The notes beneath the pieces are model-generated. The model worked only from the letters and a program-made list of their open reading frames with translations, ran no database searches and was not told the DNA's origin. This document shows positions 31,883 through 36,840 of a DNA stretch of 36,840 nucleotides, in pieces. The position numbers and the translations under genes were made by a program. The stretch is from contig DATMYQ010000175.1 of NCBI GenBank assembly GCA_035560935.1, forward strand, positions 1-36,840, written 5' to 3'. Position 1 is the first letter of the stretch, and every line of letters starts with the position of its first letter. The stretch is from DATMYQ01 sp035560935. GTDB taxonomy: Bacteria > Bacillota > Negativicutes > Sporomusales > Sporomusaceae.

Positions 31883-33198
31883 TGGGGGTGAACCTATCCG
31901 TCACACCGCTGGACGCATGGGTTCGAAAGGAAATTGGCGGTAACGGACCGTTAACCACAGCTGTCATTGACGCTGAACAACTGAAGCGGTTGAATGCGAC
32001 GTTGGCGTTGGCCGCGAGATATAGTCCCTTTTACCGGAAGCGCTTGGCTGGTTATGATATTGTATTGCGGCGTATGGAAGACCTGGTGCATTTGCCATTT
32101 ACCGATGCTGAAGATTTAAAACGGGAGGCGCTGCGCTTTCCTTGTGTTTCTCAGGAGGAAATCAGCCGGGTGGTGACACTGGGCACGTCTGGTACCACCG
32201 GAGCGGCCAAACGGTTGTTTTTCACCCGGGAAGACCAGGAACGGACGATGGAGTTCTTCCAGTGGGGTATGAAAGCCCTGACCGATCCCGGTGACCGGGT
32301 ACTGATTTTGTTTCCTGTGAATACGCCGGGTGGAGTAGGGGATTTGTTGGCGGCAGCGGTGCGGCGGTTGGGGGCGACGCCGGTCCTTCACGGACCATTG
32401 ACGCAGCGTTGCCAGGCGGCGGAATTGCTCAAAGAGGAACCGTTCTCGGTCATTGCCGGACCGCCGGTGCCGGTGCTGGCGCTGGCGTATGACTGGCAGC
32501 AGCGGGGCTGGGGCGGTCAGATGCCGAAGCGGGCGCTGCTCAGCGCGGACTACGTGCCACATTCGGTGGTGAAACATCTGCGGGAGATCTGGAACTGTGA
32601 AGTGTTCGGCCATTACGGCATGACGGAGATGGGCCTGGGCGGCGGTGTGGAATGCGCGGCCCATGATGGTTATCATTTGCGCGAAGCCGATTTGTATTTT
32701 GAAGTTATCGACCCGGTATCCGGTGTACGGAAGTCGGCCGGCGAGGAAGGTGAAGTGGTGTTCACTACGTTGACCCGGCAGGGAATGCCGCTGATTCGTT
32801 ACCGGACCGGTGATATATCCAGGCTATTACCGGGACGCTGTGCCTGCGGTTCCCGGCTGCGCCGCCTGGGAACGGTAACTTCACGGCGGGATGGCGTACG
32901 TTGCCCGGGGCGGGAACGACAATTGGCGCTGGCCGATTTGGACGAAATGTTGTTTAAAATACACGGCGTGGTTGATTATACTGCTGTTTTGCGGGAAAAT
33001 GGTGACAAGCGGCAGTTACTATTGCAGGTACTGGCGTTAAGCGGAGAAACGATGCGTTGTGAGCTGGAGCCGGTTTTGGCGGAACTTTTGTCGCCGGATG
33101 TGATAGACTGGAGATTGGATTTGATGCCGTGGCGAAATAATTTGCTTTTTAACGGTGCAAAACGGGTGCTGGAGAGGAAGCGGGTCGATGCACACTAA
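31879..33198 (+). CDS. AMP-dependent ligase, phenylacetate-CoA-ligase-like (DVU_1553-like)
   Basis: 439 residues of the adenylate-forming superfamily. It has P-loop TLGTSGTTGAAK, motif A5 HYGMTEMG, motif A8 LIRYRTGD and a C-terminal NGAKRVL that may hold the catalytic lysine. It should activate a carboxylate as an acyl-AMP, then a thioester. The acid could be the product of the aldehyde oxidoreductase or a cassette intermediate. The start overlaps the radical SAM stop (ATGA). Confidence 0.83.
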   Translation: MMGVNLSVTPLDAWVRKEIGGNGPLTTAVIDAEQLKRLNATLALAARYSPFYRKRLAGYDIVLRRMEDLVHLPFTDAEDLKREALRFPCVSQEEISRVVTLGTSGTTGAAKRLFFTREDQERTMEFFQWGMKALTDPGDRVLILFPVNTPGGVGDLLAAAVRRLGATPVLHGPLTQRCQAAELLKEEPFSVIAGPPVPVLALAYDWQQRGWGGQMPKRALLSADYVPHSVVKHLREIWNCEVFGHYGMTEMGLGGGVECAAHDGYHLREADLYFEVIDPVSGVRKSAGEEGEVVFTTLTRQGMPLIRYRTGDISRLLPGRCACGSRLRRLGTVTSRRDGVRCPGRERQLALADLDEMLFKIHGVVDYTAVLRENGDKRQLLLQVLALSGETMRCELEPVLAELLSPDVIDWRLDLMPWRNNLLFNGAKRVLERKRVDAH

Positions 33199-33829
33199 GA
33201 CACTGTATTTGATCCGTCACGGCCAAGTGGTCGGCGCCGGTGACGAACGCCGCTATTTGGGACAGCATGATGTGCCGTTGAACGATTTGGGCCAACGTCA
33301 GGCTATGGCTGTGGGACGCTGGCTGTGTGACCGAAACATTTCCCGGTTGTTTTGCAGTGATCTGTCCCGGACGATGGCCACCGCGGCAGCCGTGGGAAGG
33401 TTTTTGTGTCTGGTGGCGGAACCGCAATCCGCATGGAGGGAGATCAATATGGGGAAATGGGATGGCCGGACCTGGAAGGAAGTGGCCGCTCTGTACCCGG
33501 ACGAACTGGTGCGCCGTAACACAGACTTAGTGGGCTTCCGTCCACCCGGAGGCGAGAGCTTTGATGATTGTGCCGACCGGGTTTGGGCGGCGCTGCGGGA
33601 TATTCTCGAATTGTCGGAGGACAACGTGGCTGTTGTGGCGCACGCCGGAGTGAATCGGTTATTGCTGTGCCAACTGCTGGGTATACCCCGGAATAACATG
33701 TTTCGGCTGATTCAGGATTACGGCTGTGTCAATATTTTGCGCTGTGGCGATTGGGGCTGCCAGGCGGAGCTGATAAACTATTGCCCTGAATGGGAGGAGA
33801 ATGGAAATGAACCAATGTCCCCGATGTAA
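33188..33829 (+). CDS. Histidine phosphatase (CobC/GpmB-like)
   Basis: 213 residues with the RHG motif (LIRHGQ, N-terminal), the acidic residue in WREINMGKWDGRTW and the second catalytic His in VVAHAGVN. The family removes phosphate from small molecules (for example alpha-ribazole phosphate in cobamide synthesis) or acts as a phosphoglycerate mutase-like enzyme. Context suggests removal of phosphate from an intermediate of the cassette. The start overlaps the end of the ligase gene; GGAGAGGAAG lies upstream. Confidence 0.85.
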   Translation: MHTKTLYLIRHGQVVGAGDERRYLGQHDVPLNDLGQRQAMAVGRWLCDRNISRLFCSDLSRTMATAAAVGRFLCLVAEPQSAWREINMGKWDGRTWKEVAALYPDELVRRNTDLVGFRPPGGESFDDCADRVWAALRDILELSEDNVAVVAHAGVNRLLLCQLLGIPRNNMFRLIQDYGCVNILRCGDWGCQAELINYCPEWEENGNEPMSPM

Positions 33830-33977
33830 ATCGGATAACGAGAAGCAACCATTGTACCAATGCGTACGCTGCTTTAGCATATACTGTGCACGGTGCGATG
33901 ATAGCGAGCAGGGGAAAAAGTGTCCCAAATGCGGTATGTCCCAACGGATTGTGCTGGCTCCGGACAAAAAGGTTTAG
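33807..33977 (+). CDS. Small zinc-ribbon-like protein, 56 residues
   Basis: A short frame with eight cysteines in four CxxC pairs: CPRC (4-7), CVRC (19-22), CARC (27-30) and CPKCG (39-43). It fits two zinc fingers or rubredoxin-like knuckles. GGGAGGAG lies about 7 nt upstream of ATG 33807. It overlaps the end of the phosphatase gene (33829), so it belongs to the same transcript. A terminator follows. No family name can be given. It may be a redox or scaffold partner of the cassette. Confidence 0.72.
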   Translation: MNQCPRCKSDNEKQPLYQCVRCFSIYCARCDDSEQGKKCPKCGMSQRIVLAPDKKV

Positions 33978-34038
33978 GAACATGTAATCAGTGGTTCCTT
34001 GAAATGGTATGCGAGATCATAAGGGAAAAATATTTTGT

Positions 34039-34074
34039 GACCGCAAGAGGCGCTGCCAATCTTGCGGTCTTTTG
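34039..34074 (+). terminator. Terminator of the aldehyde oxidoreductase cassette
   Basis: GACCGCAAGA (34039-34048) pairs perfectly with TCTTGCGGTC (34060-34069), followed by TTTT. It closes the transcript that began at the sigma-54 promoter. Confidence 0.85.
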
Positions 34075-34112
34075 ACTTTGGTTGGAAATTACTGACTGAA
34101 AACGGGGGTGTA

Positions 34113-34141
34113 TTGACAAAAGAGTGGGACTTATGTATCAT
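34113..34141 (+). promoter_or_regulatory. Promoter of the htpX leader
   Basis: TTGACA (34113-34118), a 17-nt spacer and TATCAT (34136-34141). It gives a leader of about 225 nt before htpX. Confidence 0.75.
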
Positions 34142-34169
34142 TGAATCAGTAAGAATAATAATTGGAACA

Positions 34170-34257
34170 GGCGATCGAACGTGTTCGATGCAGCTGGGCT
34201 TTTGATAGCAGCAGAAAAGACCTGCGGGACCCGTGTTCGGTTCCGAAGGTTTTTTTT
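34170..34257 (+). promoter_or_regulatory. Attenuator-like leader of htpX
   Basis: The leader holds an ATCGAAC/GTTCGAT stem (34174-34190). It then has a strong hairpin in which ACCTGCGGGACC (34220-34231) pairs with GGTTCCGAAGGT (34239-34250; one mismatch and one G-U pair), followed by eight T residues. A terminator 116 nt before the htpX start implies conditional read-through. I could not match it to a known riboswitch or T-box. Confidence 0.6.
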
Positions 34258-34373
34258 ATAGAATCTTAGGTGCCAGATGAAGGGAGGCGTGTATCAAGAA
34301 ATCCGCAGATGAGCAATAACGAATAGTCGATATATATAGTTGGTTTTGCGATGCAAACAATGGAGGGACAAGT

Positions 34374-35237
34374 ATGAATACATTAAAAACAACGGCATTA
34401 CTGGCGTTGCTTACCGGATTGTTAGTAGCGGTGGGGGCAGCGTTCGGCGGTAAGACCGGGATGATGATTATGTTTATGGTAGCGATGGGCATGAATTTCT
34501 TCAGCTATTGGTATAGCGATAAAATGGTGCTAAGTATGTATGGCGCCCGGGAAGTGACGGCGACGGAAGCGCCGGATTTGGTGCGGATGGTTTCCGGACT
34601 GGCTCAGGCGGCCAAAATGCCGATGCCGAAAGTGTACATTATGGATACCGACGCACCCAATGCGTTTGCTACCGGCCGTGATCCGGAGCATGGTGTAGTG
34701 GCGGTGACCACCGGCATTATGCGGGCTTTGAATTATGATGAATTGCGCGGTGTGGTAGCCCATGAAATGGCGCATATCCGTAACCGGGATACTCTGATCA
34801 GCACGATTGTCGCCACCATTGCCGGTGTGATCAGCATGATCGCCAATATGGCCCAATGGGCAGCGATCTTTGGTATGGGACGGAGCAATGATGACGACGA
34901 CAACGGCGGTATTCTGGGAACCCTGTTTACGATTATCGTGGCGCCGTTGGCAGCGACGCTGATTCAACTGGCCATTTCCCGTTCGCGGGAGTTTCAGGCG
35001 GACGAAACGGGTGGCGAAATTGCCAACAATCCGCTGGCACTGGCCAGCGCGCTGGAAAAAATTGAATACTATGCCCAGCATGGTGCGATGCAGGCTGCTA
35101 CGCCGGCGACTTCCCACATGTTTATTATCAACCCGTTCAGCGGTGTTGGCGGTTGGCTCACCGGCCTGTTCAGTACGCATCCGGCCACCGCGCAACGGGT
35201 GGCCAAACTGCGGGCGCAGGCTCAAGTCCGCCGCTGA
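34374..35237 (+). CDS. htpX: Membrane zinc protease HtpX (M48)
   Basis: 287 residues. Membrane helices near residues 5-45 and about 140-195 flank the zinc motif H130-E131-x2-H134 (VAHEMAHIRNRD). The third ligand is the Glu in REFQADETGG. HtpX degrades damaged membrane proteins at the cytoplasmic membrane. The ATG has GGAGGGA upstream. The attenuator-like leader suggests control beyond the promoter. A terminator follows. Confidence 0.93.
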   Translation: MNTLKTTALLALLTGLLVAVGAAFGGKTGMMIMFMVAMGMNFFSYWYSDKMVLSMYGAREVTATEAPDLVRMVSGLAQAAKMPMPKVYIMDTDAPNAFATGRDPEHGVVAVTTGIMRALNYDELRGVVAHEMAHIRNRDTLISTIVATIAGVISMIANMAQWAAIFGMGRSNDDDDNGGILGTLFTIIVAPLAATLIQLAISRSREFQADETGGEIANNPLALASALEKIEYYAQHGAMQAATPATSHMFIINPFSGVGGWLTGLFSTHPATAQRVAKLRAQAQVRR

Positions 35238-35282
35238 TCGTGTCTGAGATTTAATCGGGGTTACCTTTTAGTACCGGGTGCG

Positions 35283-35322
35283 AAGCACCTCCTCAGGGCT
35301 ATGCCTTTGGGAGGTGCTTTTA
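35283..35322 (+). terminator. Terminator of htpX
   Basis: AAGCACCTCC (35283-35292) pairs with GGAGGTGCTT (35310-35319), followed by TTTAATT. A clear intrinsic terminator. Confidence 0.85.
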
Positions 35323-35351
35323 ATTATTGGAAGATGGATGGTGAGGGCAAA

Positions 35352-35380
35352 TTGACAATGTTACTAATTAGTGATATGTT
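35352..35380 (+). promoter_or_regulatory. Promoter and likely operator of marR-type gene
   Basis: TTGACA (35352-35357), a 17-nt spacer and TATGTT (35375-35380). The spacer contains the perfect palindrome ACTAATTAGT (35362-35371). This is a typical operator position for an autoregulated MarR protein. The -10 ends only 6 nt before the ATG. Confidence 0.7.
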
Positions 35381-35386
35381 GAAATC

Positions 35387-35839
35387 ATGAACAATAATCA
35401 AACCGAGTATGGAAAACCGGACCGGCTGAATTTGAACCTGGTGATTGGAGTATACCGCTCCTATTTTCGCCTGCACCGCAATACGCAAAAGTTTATGGCG
35501 GACTATGGAATCACCGAGCCTCAGTTCGGCGTGTTGGAAGCCCTGTATCATCTGGGCGATATGAAAATTGGCGAAATTGTCAGTAAAACACTGTCTACCA
35601 GCGGTAATATGACGGTAGTCATCCGAAATTTGGAACAGGAAGGGTGGATTGTCCGTTGCGCGGATCCTGCGGATAAGCGAGCCTGCTTTCTCCGCCTTTC
35701 GGCAAAAGGAAGAGAATTGATTGAGCGAATTTTCCCCCGGCATCTCCGGGAACTGGAACAATTGCTTGAGAGTTTGAACTTGGAAGAAAAAGAACAACTG
35801 ATGAATCTGTTGAAGAAAATGAACAGGAAGGAGGAGTGA
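35387..35839 (+). CDS. MarR-family regulator
   Basis: 150 residues of winged-helix MarR type: recognition helix region MKIGEIVSKTLSTSGNMTVVIRNLEQEGWIVR and wing ADPADKRACFLRLSAKGREL. The promoter -10 ends 6 nt upstream of the ATG and there is no Shine-Dalgarno sequence. The mRNA is therefore probably leaderless, or nearly so. The palindrome between -35 and -10 is the likely binding site for autorepression. The gene is followed after 6 nt by a dioxygenase gene that it probably controls. Confidence 0.88.
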   Translation: MNNNQTEYGKPDRLNLNLVIGVYRSYFRLHRNTQKFMADYGITEPQFGVLEALYHLGDMKIGEIVSKTLSTSGNMTVVIRNLEQEGWIVRCADPADKRACFLRLSAKGRELIERIFPRHLRELEQLLESLNLEEKEQLMNLLKKMNRKEE

Positions 35840-35845
35840 ACATTT

Positions 35846-36625
35846 ATGAAAAATCATGGCAATAAAATGCCGGCTTTGTTTGTCGGTCACGGGTCGCCGA
35901 TGAATGCGATCGAAGATAATGAATATTCGCGGGGCTGGGCTAAAATAGCCGGAGAAATTCCTGTACCCCGGGCTATTCTGGCGATTTCGGCTCATTGGTA
36001 TGTACCGGGAAGCCGGATCAATGACGAGGCCCAGCCTAACACGATTTATGACATGTATGGTTTTCCCGACGAGTTGTACCGGGTAGAATATAAAGCCCCG
36101 GGATCACCGGAACTGGCCCGTTCGCTTCAGGAGGCAGTGGGTAATGGTGTCCGGGTGGACAATAGCTGGGGGATTGATCATGGTACCTGGTCGGTATTGT
36201 GCAATATGTATCCCCAGGCGAATATTCCGCTGGTTCAGCTTAGTGTTGACAGCGGCGCTGAAGCGACAGAGCATTTCCGGATCGGACAGCAGTTGCGATC
36301 TCTTCGCGAGCAGGGCGTGATGATCTTTGGCAGCGGCAATGTCGTGCATAATCTGGCCAAAATCAGTTGGAGTATGAACGGCGGGCATTCATGGGCAGTG
36401 GATTTTGACAATTATATCCGGAACAAAATCGCCAGTAAAGAGTATCAGGATGTGATCCACTACGAAAAAGCCGGAGCGTCTGTGCGGCAGGCTTTTTTCA
36501 CCCCGGAACATTTTTATCCATTGCTGTATGTGTTGGGCGCAGCGCAGGAAGAGGACACGTTGTCGATATTTAATGATTCTTGCACATTAGGTTCCCTTTC
36601 CATGACATCCTACCTGTTTCAATAA
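35846..36625 (+). CDS. ygiD: DODA-type extradiol dioxygenase (YgiD-like)
   Basis: 259 residues of the class III extradiol ring-cleavage dioxygenase (LigB/DODA) family. Conserved histidines are H15 (VGHGSPM), H50 (SAHWYVPG), H112 (IDHGTW) and one in PEHFYPLLY. Homologues cleave catechols such as DOPA with oxygen, using zinc or iron. In an anaerobe the natural reaction may differ. AAGGAGGAG lies upstream. It is co-transcribed with the MarR gene. Confidence 0.88.
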   Translation: MKNHGNKMPALFVGHGSPMNAIEDNEYSRGWAKIAGEIPVPRAILAISAHWYVPGSRINDEAQPNTIYDMYGFPDELYRVEYKAPGSPELARSLQEAVGNGVRVDNSWGIDHGTWSVLCNMYPQANIPLVQLSVDSGAEATEHFRIGQQLRSLREQGVMIFGSGNVVHNLAKISWSMNGGHSWAVDFDNYIRNKIASKEYQDVIHYEKAGASVRQAFFTPEHFYPLLYVLGAAQEEDTLSIFNDSCTLGSLSMTSYLFQ

Positions 36626-36649
36626 TTTTAGAACAAGAAAATGATGTTG

Positions 36650-36690
36650 GGAAGCATTCGTTTAATCAATGCTTCCTTCGTCGTTTTTTC
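36650..36690 (+). terminator. Terminator of the marR-ygiD transcript
   Basis: GGAAGCATT (36650-36658) pairs with AATGCTTCC (36668-36676), followed by TTCGTCGTTTTTT. A usable intrinsic terminator. Confidence 0.7.
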
Positions 36691-36720
36691 TGAAGAAACC
36701 AGGCAACGGAAGGTTCATAA

Positions 36721-36769
36721 CGGAAGAATTCCCACCGGGACTGACCCGAGGGAATTCTTCCGCTTTTTT
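36721..36769 (+). terminator. Second strong terminator
   Basis: CGGAAGAATTCCC (36721-36733) pairs perfectly with GGGAATTCTTCCG (36750-36762), with an inner CGGG/CCCG stem, then CTTTTTT. It lies 45 nt after the previous terminator, with no gene between. It may serve as a backup or end a short RNA. Confidence 0.8.
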
Positions 36770-36776
36770 GAACTTC

Positions 36777-36835
36777 TTTTGTTCACACTTTTGTCAAACT
36801 TTGTTCAAGCTTTTGTCAAAAACATTGATTATAAT
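36777..36835 (+). promoter_or_regulatory. Pho-box-like direct repeats and promoter at the right edge
   Basis: Four direct repeats with an exact 11-nt period (36777-36820): TTTTGTTCACA, CTTTTGTCAAA, CTTTGTTCAAG, CTTTTGTCAAA. The last TTTGTCA ends 11 nt before a consensus -10 TATAAT (36830-36835), where a -35 would be. This is the layout of promoters activated by PhoB/PhoP-type response regulators. The controlled gene is outside the window. Confidence 0.55.
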
Positions 36836-36840
36836 TAAAT

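Noticed and set aside
34170..34257. T-box leader before htpX
   Set aside because: There is no TGGNACC T-box sequence and the downstream gene is not a tRNA synthetase or amino-acid gene.

Overview
The window looks like a chromosomal segment of an anaerobic, Gram-negative-staining Firmicute, most likely of the Negativicutes (Sporomusa/Pelosinus type). This rests on about 50% GC, Firmicute-style AGGAGG ribosome binding sites and sigma-A promoters, a GEMM-I c-di-GMP riboswitch, a GlpP-type antiterminator, and a redox gene content (GlcD/Etf oxidases, a 907-residue MOP-type molybdenum aldehyde oxidoreductase) typical of that group. The taxonomic call is inference. I saw no rRNA, tRNA, IS element or CRISPR array.

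Positions 1-3.3 kb: a possible small RNA or structured leader ends in a bidirectional terminator. On the minus strand lie a FapA/DUF342 gene behind a c-di-GMP riboswitch and an EamA-type exporter. Positions 3.3-10.8 kb (plus strand): a type-2 argC overlapping an MmcQ/YjbR gene; an MFS organic-anion transporter followed by a LarA-family nickel racemase/epimerase; and a large membrane sensor with GGDEF and EAL domains.

Positions 10.9-20.8 kb form a catabolic unit. A GlpP-family antiterminator gene precedes two nearly identical promoter/antiterminator/terminator leaders. The first leader drives SDR, an alkyl-DHAP-synthase-like FAD oxidase, EtfB-like, EtfA-like, a second GlcD-like FAD oxidase and an FGGY kinase. 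The second drives a BCCT transporter. Shared leaders imply one regulon: uptake of a compound, oxidation through flavoproteins and an unusual Etf pair, and phosphorylation by the kinase, whose product may be the GlpP ligand. The substrate is unknown.

Positions 21.1-34.0 kb form a second unit. A sigma-54 activator (GAF-PAS-AAA-Fis) precedes a perfect 21-bp inverted repeat and a -24/-12 promoter in front of a MOP-type aldehyde oxidoreductase. Behind it lies a tightly coupled cassette: a multi-domain flavin/Fe-S/CCG protein, a methyltransferase, a C_GCAxxG-type cysteine protein, a MobA-like nucleotidyltransferase fused to a radical SAM protein, a phenylacetate-CoA-ligase-like AMP-forming enzyme, a histidine phosphatase and a 56-residue zinc-ribbon protein. 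This matches a cassette I remember from Desulfovibrio (DVU_1551-1558 type, with radical SAM TrsS and methyltransferase TrsM) beside molybdenum aldehyde oxidoreductases. To my knowledge its biochemical role is not established, and it is the best candidate for an undescribed system here.

Positions 34.0-36.8 kb: an HtpX membrane protease behind an attenuator-like leader; a MarR regulator, apparently leaderless, with a DODA-type dioxygenase; and, at the right edge, a Pho-box-like promoter pointing out of the window.
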